From: an uncultured Clostridia bacterium
GTDB taxonomy: Bacteria; Bacillota; Clostridia; Christensenellales; Pumilibacteraceae
Direction of reading: 5' to 3'
Assembly: GCA_934229275.1 (NCBI GenBank)
Contig: CAKQDN010000015.1
Location: forward strand, 1 to 42,655
Length of the DNA stretch: 42,655 nucleotides
Of the stretch, positions 17,965 to 26,561 are shown in pieces. The position numbers were made by a program, and so were the translations under genes. The notes under the pieces were generated by a model. The model worked only from the letters and a program-made list of their open reading frames with translations. It did no database searches and was not told where the DNA came from. Positions within the stretch are counted from its first letter, which is position 1. Each line of letters starts with the position of its first letter.

Positions 17965-19126
17965 TGCGCTCTTCCTCCTTTTCGTACAGATAGCAGGATA
18001 CGTAGTGCGTATCGCTCACTTTGATGAATTCGGGGTATTTGCCCTCGCACTTACCGATGCATTTTTCGCAGCGATTGCGGAAATAGCAGTGGTCGGGAAG
18101 ATTGATGGGGTTGGGGACCTGTCCGGGAATGGAGTAGAGCGGAGCGTTGCTGTCGGACGTGACCATGGGCTTGCTCTTTTGAAGACCGATGGTGTACGGA
18201 TGCAGCGGATTGTGGAAAATTTCCTGAACGGTGCCTTTTTCGATTATTCTGCCGGCGTACATGACCACCACTTCGTCCGCCATTTCGGCAATAACGCCGA
18301 GGTCGTGCGTTATAAGCATGATGGAGCAGCCTTCACGCTTCTGCAAATCGCGCAGAAGTTCGAGAATCTGAGCCTGAATGGTGACGTCGAGCGCGGTCGT
18401 AGGCTCGTCGGCGATGATGAGTTTGGGGTTGCCGGCGAGTGCCATTGCGATCATGACGCGCTGGCGCATACCGCCCGACAGTTCGTGCGGATAACAGTCG
18501 TAGGTGTGTTCGGGCATGGATATACCTACTTTGCGCAGAAGGTTTATCGAATATTCCCTGGCAGCCTGCTTGGTTATCTTGGGGTCGAGCAGGAAGGAAA
18601 CCTCGTCCAGTTGATAGCCTATCGTGAACACGGGGTTAAGGCTGGTCATGGGTTCCTGGAAAATCATGGTTACGTCTTTGCCGCGCACTTTGTAGGTTGC
18701 GGCGGTGGGCATTTTAACTATATCGTAGCACAGTTTTTTGCCGTTTTCGTCATAGCCGAGCGAGTCGGTGTTAAAGCGGATGGAGCCTCCCACTATCTGA
18801 CCCTGCGGAGCCTGAACGAGTTGCATTATGGACAGCGAAGTGACGCTTTTGCCGCAGCCGGACTCTCCGACGACGCCCACGATTTTGTTTTTGGGGATGT
18901 CGAAGGACACGCCGTGCACGGAAGTGACGGTGCCGTTGTCGGTGAAGAAGCACGTTTCGAGGTTTTCAATTTCCACGACGTTGTTTTCGTCGCGCATCGT
19001 GGTGATATACTCGGACTCGGGGCATTTACGACGCTTCTGCTTTTCGTAGAAACGCATTTGCTGTAAGTTGTACTTTCTTATTTTGCGGCTTTCGCTTATG
19101 GAAATGTAATTGCTTTCTTTTTTCAT
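17957..19126 (-). CDS. oppD: Oligopeptide ABC transporter ATP-binding protein OppD
   Basis: This 389-aa ATPase subunit is the partner of OppF. Visible motifs are Walker A GESGCGKS (87-94), Q-loop F-Q-E-P, signature LSGGM (216-220), Walker B LIIADEP (236-242) and H-loop I-T-H-D. The C-terminal Cys-containing peptide-transporter domain is present (N-R-C-E-K-C-x-x-x-C). About 45 basic residues precede the ABC fold and are unusual. The start at 19126 is kept because GAGGAAG lies just upstream; a later Met at residue 44 would give a conventional N-terminus but I see no good ribosome binding site for it. Only 3 bp separate it from oppC. Confidence 0.93.
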   Translation of the reverse strand: MKKESNYISISESRKIRKYNLQQMRFYEKQKRRKCPESEYITTMRDENNVVEIENLETCFFTDNGTVTSVHGVSFDIPKNKIVGVVGESGCGKSVTSLSIMQLVQAPQGQIVGGSIRFNTDSLGYDENGKKLCYDIVKMPTAATYKVRGKDVTMIFQEPMTSLNPVFTIGYQLDEVSFLLDPKITKQAAREYSINLLRKVGISMPEHTYDCYPHELSGGMRQRVMIAMALAGNPKLIIADEPTTALDVTIQAQILELLRDLQKREGCSIMLITHDLGVIAEMADEVVVMYAGRIIEKGTVQEIFHNPLHPYTIGLQKSKPMVTSDSNAPLYSIPGQVPNPINLPDHCYFRNRCEKCIGKCEGKYPEFIKVSDTHYVSCYLYEKEEERSE

Positions 19127-19129
19127 GAC

Positions 19130-20242
19130 TTACTTCCTCGCTTTGGGATCCATAGCGTCGCGCAGACCGTCGCCCACGAAGTTGAATCCGAGAACGGCGA
19201 TGACAATCATAAGACCTGCCGGCAGCCACATATTGAGGTGGTAACTGAGGACCTGCGGATCGTTTGCGGTAGCGATCATCGTTCCCCAGGCAGCCTTCGG
19301 GAGTTGGACGCCCAGTCCGAGATAACTCAATGTAGATTCGTACAGGATGACGCTGCCGAGACCAAGGGTCATGGAAACGATAAGTTGCGGCATGACGTTG
19401 GGGATGAGGTGCTTGAATATTCTTCTTGCGGTCGAGTAGCCCATGACTTCGGTCGCGGTGATGTATTCCTGCTCTCTGAGCGACAGAATCTGACCGCGGA
19501 CCATTCTTGCGGTACCGCTCCAACTGAACAAGGTGATCATCACCATGAGGATGTAAATACGCTGATCCGCCGTGACCTGCCACGAATCGATTACCGCGGA
19601 GGCGATAAGCAGAATAGGCAGCGTCGGGATACAGTTGAATATATCGACTATACGCATTATAATCTGATCGACCCAGCCACCGTAGTAGCCGGCGATGCCG
19701 CCCAGCACTATACCTATTATGGTTTGCAGAATGACGACGATGAAGCCTATCGCGAGCGAGATTCTTCCGCCGTACATAAGGCGAACGAACACGTCCATAC
19801 CTTTATCGTCGGTTCCGAGAATATGGTTGCCGTCCAGCGGCGCATACGCGTTGGTGGGGCTTTCCTGACGAAGTTCTTCGATAACGGTGACGGTAGTGCC
19901 GTCGGGAAGTTCTTTGGTAACGGTGTAGTAATAAGTGTTGATAGTGGGCGTGCTGTCGGGGATATCCGGCTCCCACTTGTTGTATACGACCGGACCGAGG
20001 AAAGAGAACGCGAACAGGAATATAAGCATAACCAAGCCGACGATGGACAATTTCGAGCGGAAAAATCTGCGCAAAATCATTCTTGCCGGGCTGATTTCTT
20101 TATAGTTTACTTCCTCTGCCGCTTTCGCCGCCGCCTGTAATTCGACTTCGGACTGCGATTTTTCGGTTTCCTGAATGACGTCCGTCATGGCGGCATCTTC
20201 GGAAACGATTACCTGATCGACTTTGTTTTTATTTTCTTCCAT
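19130..20242 (-). CDS. oppC: Oligopeptide ABC transporter permease OppC
   Basis: This 370-aa integral membrane subunit has a cytosolic acidic Ala/Glu-rich N-terminal tail (about 1-50) that is longer than usual. The first membrane helix is at about 66-88. An extracytoplasmic loop of about 50 residues includes a Y-Y-Y-T-V-T-K stretch, and G-T-D-D-K-G-M-D-V-F matches the conserved OppC G-T-D-x-x-G-R-D motif. The binding-protein-dependent permease core has an EAA-type loop for contact with the ATPases (E-Y-I-T-A-T-E-V-M-G-Y-S). It lies 13 bp after oppB and 3 bp before oppD. Confidence 0.93.
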   Translation of the reverse strand: MEENKNKVDQVIVSEDAAMTDVIQETEKSQSEVELQAAAKAAEEVNYKEISPARMILRRFFRSKLSIVGLVMLIFLFAFSFLGPVVYNKWEPDIPDSTPTINTYYYTVTKELPDGTTVTVIEELRQESPTNAYAPLDGNHILGTDDKGMDVFVRLMYGGRISLAIGFIVVILQTIIGIVLGGIAGYYGGWVDQIIMRIVDIFNCIPTLPILLIASAVIDSWQVTADQRIYILMVMITLFSWSGTARMVRGQILSLREQEYITATEVMGYSTARRIFKHLIPNVMPQLIVSMTLGLGSVILYESTLSYLGLGVQLPKAAWGTMIATANDPQVLSYHLNMWLPAGLMIVIAVLGFNFVGDGLRDAMDPKARK

Positions 20243-20255
20243 AATTCACCGCCTG

Positions 20256-21713
20256 TCAGGATAATTTAACGCGCGGATCGACTATCGAATACATAATATC
20301 CGAGAACAGCGTTCCGATGACCGTCAGTATCGCCAGGAACATATTGTAGCCCATGACGAAAGGAATGTCTGCTTGTTTAAGAGCCTTGTATGCAAGGTTA
20401 CCGATACCGTTTATACCGAACACCTGCTCGGTTATCATCATACCGCCGAACAGCGACGGCAGAATTCCGGCAAGCAGCGTTGCGAGCGGAATGAGCGTGT
20501 TACGGAAGGCGTGCTTGTACACGACCGTTTTTTCCGAAAGACCTTTCGCGCGCGCGGTTCTTATATAGTCGGCGTTAAGCACTTCGAGAGTGTTGGTTCT
20601 CGTGTATCTCATAAGTCCGCCGAGCGACAGCAGCACGCTGACGAATATCGGCAGAATAAGGTGATACGCCATATCGCCCAGTTTATCCATAGTACCCGCA
20701 AAAGTGGGCAGATAGGACTTGTTTGCGTCGATAAGACCGTTTGCCGGCAACCAGCCGAGGTCTACCGAGAAAAATTTGATTGCGATTGCCGCAAAGAAGT
20801 AGGTCGGGAGAGCAAGACCGATCATGGTGAACACGGTGACGGCATAGTCGCGCACGGAATACTGGTGCGTAGCCGACGAAACGCCGAGCGGTATTGCAAT
20901 GAGGAATTGCAGAATGGTTGCGATAATTGCTATTGCGAACGAAATCCACATGTTTTCGCCGATGACCTGCGCGACGGGCTTTTCGTAAAGGAAACTCGTG
21001 CCGAGGTCGCCCTTGCAGAGGTTGCCGATCCAGGTGAAGTAGCCGCCGAGAATAGCGCCTAATTTCTCTCCGCCGGTTGCGACGCGGTAAGACGTGTTAG
21101 TTTCGAGTTCGCCTTCGTCGGTAAAGAGAGAAATATTATAACTTTCTTTTCTCGCAACGTTGAACGGGTGCATGGAGTCGTCGAACACTACGTCGTTGCC
21201 GGCTTCACGGTACGAAGCGGTGAAAACGCCGCTCGTGAGGTTTTCCTTGACTTGCTGCTTAATCGTGTGTTCTTCGGAAACGGTCGTGCCGTCGTCCTGC
21301 GGAACGTCGATTTTCTCCGTTTTCTCGACGTAGGTTATCTTATCGAGCGAGAAAGTGCCTCCCTCTTTTAGTTCGAGGCGCAGATCGCCCTGCTTATACT
21401 TACCGACGACCCAGGTTTTGAAAGATTCTTCGCCGCCGATAGCATAGTCGCGGTCCTTGATTTTGACGTCGCGTTCGAAATTGCCGTAGCCTTCCACTTC
21501 CATGTTGAGATAGGCTTCGGGAACGTACAAACCGTACAGCGATTTGAATCTGTCGAGGTCCTCCTGCGTTATGGTACCCTGATTGAGTTGCGCCGAGTAT
21601 TTCTGATCGACGTAATCGCTGGGCATAAGGCGAACCAACGTGTAGATGATTACCGACACGCCCAACAGGATAACTATCGAGATTGCTATTCTTTTTACGA
21701 TATATTTAAACAT
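20256..21713 (-). CDS. oppB: Oligopeptide ABC transporter permease OppB with a large insertion
   Basis: This 485-aa protein compares with about 310 aa for the usual OppB. The first membrane helix (about 8-30) and the core are standard: W-I-G-N-L-x-x-G-D-L-G-T-S (228-240), further membrane helices, EAA loop D-Y-I-R-T-A-R-A-K-G-L, and C-terminal D-P-R-V. Between them, residues about 65-222 are an extra domain, charged and beta-rich. By topology it should lie on the outer face, where the binding protein docks. The start has GGAAGAG at acceptable spacing. It is separated from oppA by 124 bp that contain a long hairpin. Confidence 0.93.
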   Translation of the reverse strand: MFKYIVKRIAISIVILLGVSVIIYTLVRLMPSDYVDQKYSAQLNQGTITQEDLDRFKSLYGLYVPEAYLNMEVEGYGNFERDVKIKDRDYAIGGEESFKTWVVGKYKQGDLRLELKEGGTFSLDKITYVEKTEKIDVPQDDGTTVSEEHTIKQQVKENLTSGVFTASYREAGNDVVFDDSMHPFNVARKESYNISLFTDEGELETNTSYRVATGGEKLGAILGGYFTWIGNLCKGDLGTSFLYEKPVAQVIGENMWISFAIAIIATILQFLIAIPLGVSSATHQYSVRDYAVTVFTMIGLALPTYFFAAIAIKFFSVDLGWLPANGLIDANKSYLPTFAGTMDKLGDMAYHLILPIFVSVLLSLGGLMRYTRTNTLEVLNADYIRTARAKGLSEKTVVYKHAFRNTLIPLATLLAGILPSLFGGMMITEQVFGINGIGNLAYKALKQADIPFVMGYNMFLAILTVIGTLFSDIMYSIVDPRVKLS

Positions 21714-21772
21714 TTGCTCTCTTCCGTTAGCAAAAACCGCAGAAAAAGCGAATTTTACTTGGTTTTTTAAGT

Positions 21773-21823
21773 CACATAAACCCCATACACGGCTTTTTCG
21801 GAGCCGCGTACGGAGTTTATGCG
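21773..21823 (-). promoter_or_regulatory. Long hairpin between oppA and oppB
   Basis: An imperfect inverted repeat with arms of about 21-22 nt (CGCATAAACTCCGTACGCGGCT paired with the complementary arm, a few mismatches) closes a short loop. On the transcribed strand A-rich rather than U-rich sequence follows, so it is not a standard rho-independent terminator. Its position right after the binding-protein gene fits an mRNA 3'-end stabiliser or processing site that would keep OppA in excess over the membrane subunits, as known for other binding-protein operons. That role is inference. Confidence 0.6.
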
Positions 21824-21837
21824 GAAAGTCCGTTGAT

Positions 21838-24498
21838 TTATGCGATTACCAGCGATACCTGATAGAGTTTGCTGGTCATTCCCTGATAAGGCGTACGGTC
21901 TTTCTTGGGAATGAAGGTGTTGACGTCGATCTTGTTCGAGTTGCAAGCGAACAAGTCGTCACGCTGATAGGTGGGCAGTTCGACCGCGAGTTCCATAACC
22001 TTGTCGAGCGCCTGCGAATACAGATTCTTTCTGCGCGTCTGATCTTCGGTTTCTCTTGCCTGTTCGATAAGTTCGCTGAGTTCGTTTACAAGTACGTTTT
22101 CGGTATCGTACTTACCGCCGGCGTTCTGCTTGATTTGCTTGTAACCCCAGTTGAGGGTGGAAGTTGCGGTGGAATCTCTGTGATAGACCTGATACATATC
22201 GGGGTCGATGGTGGAACTCCATGCAGCCGCCCAGACGGTGAGGTCGCCGCTTGCGAGTTTACGCAGAGCGTTGGAATCGGTGGTGGTGTTGATGTTGAAG
22301 CCGCACTTATTGAGGAACAGACCTGCTTTGTACAGAGCCATCCATGCGGGGTGATCCTGCTGTTCGCCTGCGATGGTGAACGTGTATTTCAGTTTGTTGC
22401 TACCGTTGACGTACACGCCGTCGCTGCCCTTGACGTAACCTGCGCCTTCTACGAGCGAAGTGATGAATTCTTTCTGTTCGTCTTCGGAAAACTTTTCGCC
22501 TGCTTTTTTACCCTTTGCGCGAACGAATTCGGCATATGCGGGGTTGACGACCGCCAGGTTTTCGGGGATCTCGCCGCCTATATAAGGATAATAGGGAGTA
22601 GCGTTTTCGGGATAAGCCCAGTTTGCTTTGGACATAGCGCGGTAGATAGGCTCTGCGGTGGTACCGTAGTATGCGATACATTCGTGAGTGTCTATCGCGT
22701 GCATGATTGCCTGACGAACGGCAATGGACGGCACTTTACCGGCGTTGATACCGATATAGCCGTAACCGGAAGTCATGTAATGGTCGGAATAGATACCTTC
22801 GCTTGCCTTGCCTTCGAGTTCGGAAACGGTTTCGGTCTTTGCGTTAGGTTCGACGAAGTCGATGCCGCCTGCGTACAGAGTGGAAAGCATTGCGGACGAG
22901 CCGATAACCTGATATCTTACTTTCTTGATTTTAGCCGGTCCCATTACGAAATAGGGATTTCTTTCGAAGTAGATGATGTTCTGGCTGCAGAAATCACCGA
23001 CGGTAATCTGACTTGCGTCGATTCCGCCCGACGATTTACTTGCGGCGTACATACCTGCGCCTACGGGAACGCCGACCTTACTCGGAGCCTTGACGACGTC
23101 GTTCATGAAGTCCGCGCTGGAATACTCTACGCCGAAGTTGCTTTCGTAGTCGAATTTAGCGATGTGAGCGGCGTCGGAATAGTAGTACATGGGCGCGATG
23201 CCGAGCGAGAAGTTCCATACAGCCTTGGGGTCAACCTTGTTGATGGTGACGGAAAGCACTTCGTTGAAGCCGTCTTTGACGTGCGTTTTCGCTTCGTCTT
23301 CGTACTGCGGAGGCTGATAAGTCTTGCCGCTCTTGGGAAGAGTTACGGCTTGAGTGCGGTTAGCGAATTTAATACCGGAAACGTTGGTGTACTTTCTGTC
23401 TTTATCTTTAAAGTATTCCTGCATTTCCTGATTGGTGATGCTGTCGAACAGTTCGGTAGCGGTTCCCCAATAGTTCACGATTTCTGCGATGTCGTTGGGG
23501 ACTTTGCTGATATAGACGGTGTTGATAGCCTGCTGTTCGGTCCATTTTTTGAGGTCTGCGGGATCGTTGGTCAGCGCGCTTTCCATCTTACCTTCGTCTT
23601 TGTTCCATTTGAGGTAGTTTTCGTTGTAGAGGAACATTTCGACGTCGGTGGTGATGACGTTTTTGTGTTCGACGTCCTTACCGTCTTTGTCTACCGAGAT
23701 GAAAACCAGTTCGGACCAGGTGTCTTTAGCGTTGTTATAGTCTTTCTGCAGTTCTTCTTTGAACATGGGCAGAGCGGCGTCATAGTCTTTTACAATGTTC
23801 TTATAAGCGTCGCCGGAGTTGTTGTTCATGTATTCGAGCAGTTTTTCGCGGAAAGAAGTTTCGTCAAGGTTAGTACCCTTGTTGTCGTCGAGAATATCGG
23901 TTGCGGCACTTGCAAGGGCGTCGATACGGTCGGACGCTTTCTGCTCGAACTGAGCCTTGAAACTGTCCTGTTCCTTTTCGTTGTCTTCCTGAGTGCGGTA
24001 CTGTTTAAGACCGACGATATCGGTAGAGTAAATGGTGCTGGAACCGGAATAGACGGGGTCGAGATAGACGTAATAGTTGAACAGTACGTCTTTCATGGAC
24101 AAATACGAGCCGTTGGAGAAACGGATATTGTTTTTAAGTACAAAATAATAAGTAGTGGTGTCGGTTGCGGCGTCGTAATTGGATTCGAACACCTCGGTTA
24201 CGACCGCTTCGTCGGGTCCGTATGCGACGTTACCGCTTTTATCGTTGGTCAGCATACCGATCTGAGTCATGCCGACGACCGAACTGTCGGTTCCGCTGGT
24301 GGAGAAGAACGGGTTGAAAACCTTATCTACTTCCTGAGTGGAGAAAACGAGAGCGTCTTCTTCGTTGTTATAAGTCTTGTGCGTGTTGGTCCCGCCGTTG
24401 TTGCCCTTATCGCAGCCTGCGAAAGCGGCGACGCCGAACGTCATGCAGAACGCGAGCGTCAGAGAAACTAATCTTTTAAGGAACTTATTTCTTTTCAT
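21838..24498 (-). CDS. oppA: Oligopeptide-binding lipoprotein OppA-like (SBP family 5)
   Basis: This 886-aa extracellular solute-binding lipoprotein delivers peptides to OppBC. The lipobox is FAGC (Cys29). Family 5 features include an F-S-N-G-S-Y-L-S-M-K-D-V-like N-terminal region, R-N-P-Y-F, G-Y-I-G-I-N, A-V-R-Q-A-I-M-H-A-I-D and W-A-A-A-W-S-S-T-I-D-P-D. Typical OppA proteins are about 540-600 aa. Here residues about 165-370 are an extra, mostly helical, Lys/Glu/Asp/Gln-rich region inserted in the N-terminal half. AAGGAG lies 8 nt before the ATG. It is the second gene of the operon, 40 bp after the beta-helix lipoprotein gene. Peptide specificity cannot be read from the sequence. Confidence 0.92.
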   Translation of the reverse strand: MKRNKFLKRLVSLTLAFCMTFGVAAFAGCDKGNNGGTNTHKTYNNEEDALVFSTQEVDKVFNPFFSTSGTDSSVVGMTQIGMLTNDKSGNVAYGPDEAVVTEVFESNYDAATDTTTYYFVLKNNIRFSNGSYLSMKDVLFNYYVYLDPVYSGSSTIYSTDIVGLKQYRTQEDNEKEQDSFKAQFEQKASDRIDALASAATDILDDNKGTNLDETSFREKLLEYMNNNSGDAYKNIVKDYDAALPMFKEELQKDYNNAKDTWSELVFISVDKDGKDVEHKNVITTDVEMFLYNENYLKWNKDEGKMESALTNDPADLKKWTEQQAINTVYISKVPNDIAEIVNYWGTATELFDSITNQEMQEYFKDKDRKYTNVSGIKFANRTQAVTLPKSGKTYQPPQYEDEAKTHVKDGFNEVLSVTINKVDPKAVWNFSLGIAPMYYYSDAAHIAKFDYESNFGVEYSSADFMNDVVKAPSKVGVPVGAGMYAASKSSGGIDASQITVGDFCSQNIIYFERNPYFVMGPAKIKKVRYQVIGSSAMLSTLYAGGIDFVEPNAKTETVSELEGKASEGIYSDHYMTSGYGYIGINAGKVPSIAVRQAIMHAIDTHECIAYYGTTAEPIYRAMSKANWAYPENATPYYPYIGGEIPENLAVVNPAYAEFVRAKGKKAGEKFSEDEQKEFITSLVEGAGYVKGSDGVYVNGSNKLKYTFTIAGEQQDHPAWMALYKAGLFLNKCGFNINTTTDSNALRKLASGDLTVWAAAWSSTIDPDMYQVYHRDSTATSTLNWGYKQIKQNAGGKYDTENVLVNELSELIEQARETEDQTRRKNLYSQALDKVMELAVELPTYQRDDLFACNSNKIDVNTFIPKKDRTPYQGMTSKLYQVSLVIA

Positions 24499-24538
24499 TG
24501 CTTTATCTCCTTACACTAATTGATCTTTAAATAGTCGT

Positions 24539-25738
24539 TTACTGCTTTATATATTCCGTCTTTTCGACGGTGACTTCTACGTTATCGACCGTAGAAGCGG
24601 CTCCCTTGGTCATGAAGAACGGATTCGTTCCGCTTACGACGTGGAAGTCGTCGGTTCCCTCTACCTTTGCGGCGTCGGCTTTGATCGAATACGTTCCCGT
24701 AAATCTGACGTTTTTAACCGTCGAACCTTCCGATTTGACCGCAATAGGCGAAATAATGATAATCGCGTTCTTTTTATTGCCGGACTCGATGACGAAGTTG
24801 ACGCCCTCGAAAGTCACGTTCTCGATATGCGCGCCTTTAAGGCTGTTGAACAGACTCGCGGTGTAACTCTGACGCGTGTCGATGTCCTTATCCTGTCCGA
24901 CCACCGAACGAATGACCGTGAAGTTTTTGATAACGTGGTTGTTACCGATAAACGTTCTCGTGTACAATCCGCCTGCGCTCGTATTGAAGCCGTTGAAATT
25001 CGCTCCGCCGAAATCGATGTCGGCGAGCAGGTAAATGTGCGAGTTGCTTCTGACCGCGCGCTCGAGCGTCGCTCTGTCGGTTACCATCGCATAGATGCCT
25101 TCGACGTACCTGACGTAAATCTTAACGTCGTTTTTGCCCTCTTCGGTTTCGGGAATACGGAAGTCGAAGTCCCAAAGATTGCCTTCCGCGTCGTAGAAGT
25201 ACGGAAGCGCGGTGTAGCCGTCTTTCTCTCGCTTGGCTGCGAAATTCTGGTAGTCCTCGGTGAACGTTCCGTTCGCCTCTACCTCATAACTGCCGAGCGT
25301 GACTTCCTCGCCGGTTTTCTCGTCGATATAGCACAGCGTGTAGGTGTAAGTGCCTTGCTTCTTCCACTTGGCGTAAAGCGTTATTCCCTCGTTGGTCACG
25401 GTGTCGGTTTCGAAGTTCCACTCCGCGCCGAACGTGATTTCGCCCGATTCGGACTTGCTTCCGCGGAACCAGCCTACGAAATCGTAGCCGGCTCGCGTCA
25501 GATTCTTGGTCGACAGCGACGTAGGCTCGTATATGTAACCGCTCTCGCCGTCGGCAATCTCGTAGTAGTGCGTGAACGGAAGCGTACAACTTCGGTAAGT
25601 GCCGCCGTTAACGTCGAACACTACCGCGGTGTTCTGCTTCTTTACAGACACGCTGTTGCAACCCGTAAGGAAAACCGCGCTCGCAATCAGCGTTATTATG
25701 ACGGCAACCGCCGTTTTTAGCGTCATTCTCTTTTTCAT
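24539..25738 (-). CDS. Lipoprotein with InlB-type repeats and beta-helix-like domain, first gene of opp operon
   Basis: This 399-aa protein has lipobox LTGC (Cys27). Residues about 37-125 are an InlB/Listeria-Bacteroides-type repeat (V-F-D-V-N-G-G-T, G-Y-D-F-V-G-W-F, L-Y-A-K-W). A second, more degenerate copy follows at about 128-213. From about 215 the pattern becomes short repeated strands (I-Y-L-L-A-D-I-D-F-G-G, F-I-G-N-N-H-V-I-K-N-F-T-V, I-E-N-V-T-F-E-G-V-N, V-K-N-V-R-F-T-G), typical of a right-handed beta-helix or GLUG-like domain. GAGG precedes the ATG. It lies 40 bp before oppA and behind the only strong promoter of the operon, so it should be made with the transporter. Function is unknown; a surface scaffold or substrate-capturing partner is inference. 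Confidence 0.88.
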   Translation of the reverse strand: MKKRMTLKTAVAVIITLIASAVFLTGCNSVSVKKQNTAVVFDVNGGTYRSCTLPFTHYYEIADGESGYIYEPTSLSTKNLTRAGYDFVGWFRGSKSESGEITFGAEWNFETDTVTNEGITLYAKWKKQGTYTYTLCYIDEKTGEEVTLGSYEVEANGTFTEDYQNFAAKREKDGYTALPYFYDAEGNLWDFDFRIPETEEGKNDVKIYVRYVEGIYAMVTDRATLERAVRSNSHIYLLADIDFGGANFNGFNTSAGGLYTRTFIGNNHVIKNFTVIRSVVGQDKDIDTRQSYTASLFNSLKGAHIENVTFEGVNFVIESGNKKNAIIIISPIAVKSEGSTVKNVRFTGTYSIKADAAKVEGTDDFHVVSGTNPFFMTKGAASTVDNVEVTVEKTEYIKQ

Positions 25739-25884
25739 CGATTTTGTTTCCTCGCCGCAGATGACATCCGCTTTTTTCGCGAATATTTATGCATTTCGGC
25801 AAATTCGAAAGTTATGATTTCGCGAAATTTCGCGTCACAACGCTTTCACTTGCGTCGTTTAGAACGAAAAGCACCTCTTTTAGC

Positions 25885-25916
25885 CGAAAAAACGACTTAT
25901 TTTTCGTCGTTTTTCG
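25885..25916 (-). promoter_or_regulatory. Hairpin at the start of the opp operon leader
   Basis: CGAAAAACGAC pairs with GTCGTTTTTTCG across a 9-nt loop, beginning about 18 nt after the predicted transcription start. The 3' arm contains a U6 run, so it could stabilise the 5' end or act as a weak attenuator. The rest of the leader (25739-25884) has small GCGAAATTTCGC-type palindromes and no riboswitch I recognise. Confidence 0.4.
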
Positions 25917-25940
25917 CCCTATACTTTCGTACATTTTAGT

Positions 25941-25969
25941 ATTATACTACTATTTGCGAGATTTGTCAA
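25941..25969 (-). promoter_or_regulatory. Consensus sigma-A promoter of the opp operon
   Basis: On the minus strand TTGACA (25964-25969) and TATAAT (25941-25946) are separated by exactly 17 bp, a full consensus match. Transcription would start near 25934, leaving a leader of about 195 nt before the lipoprotein start at 25738. Confidence 0.88.
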
Positions 25970-26022
25970 CTGTTTGAGCCGTATAACGCGATTGTGTATA
26001 TTTGCAGGGCTTTTGCATAATT

Positions 26023-26051
26023 TTGCAAAAAACAATGTGACGATGTATAAT
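26023..26051 (+). promoter_or_regulatory. Possible plus-strand promoter with no gene downstream
   Basis: TTGCAA (26023-26028) and TATAAT (26046-26051) have a 17-bp spacer on the plus strand. It points into the repeat-rich gap 26060-26700, where no plausible protein gene exists. A terminator-like hairpin with a T-run lies at 26562-26600. It may drive a non-coding transcript or be chance in AT-rich DNA. Confidence 0.4.
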
Positions 26052-26174
26052 ATGCGAACCCTTCCGCTACTTATTATGTCGCTTTTTCAATATATTATTA
26101 TACCGCGCCGTCTCACACACAAAATAGCGGAATTTTTGCACACGCGCCCTCTCTTCGTAACGGGATTAAACCGA

Positions 26175-26468
26175 TTTAAAGCCTCTCACTCCGGGAGAGG
26201 TGGCGGCGTTAGCCGACGGAGAGGGTGTATATGAAAATATCGCTTGTTTAAGCGCACTCGGCTTTTGCTACAATGTAGGGGAGGGGTTCCCCCTCCCGAG
26301 AAAAATATTGTTTGTTTTTTATTTATGCCGATACATAGCATTAGCGATAATAATCCCACCGTCTTCTCGCTAACGCTCGAATCCACCTCCCTTGCAGAGC
26401 AAAGGAGGCTTTAAAAGAAGTCGAGGTTTTAAAGTATGGCGGACAGCCAACGGACGCCTGTCCCTACA
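26175..26468. repeat. Intergenic repeat mosaic B
   Basis: The order here is: an inverted copy of the CCTCTCC-GTCGGC...GAGAGG module (26175-26225); the GC-rich hairpin module (26276-26298); a linked unit reading GCCGATACAT...CCACCGTCTTCTCGCT...CCTCCCTTGCAGAGCAAAGGAGGCTTTAAA (about 26325-26416); and the GGACAG/CTGTCC hairpin module with loop type CCAACGGACGC (26440-26468). The block 26276-26416 is a close copy of 33398-33536. Open frames across this region are repeats, not genes. The remaining parts of the gap (25970-26174 and 26469-26561) show no gene. Confidence 0.8.
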
Positions 26469-26561
26469 AGAAAAAAAACAAGCGTTCGTGTTTTCCCATA
26501 CACAAATAGCGTTAAGGGGCACGACGCGGATTGTCTCCACACAAATAAAATAGCGTTGCGG

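Noticed and set aside
21646..24471. A 941-aa open frame on the plus strand opposite oppA
   Set aside because: Antisense to a clear SBP family 5 gene; runs through the intergenic hairpin; no ribosome binding site or domain.
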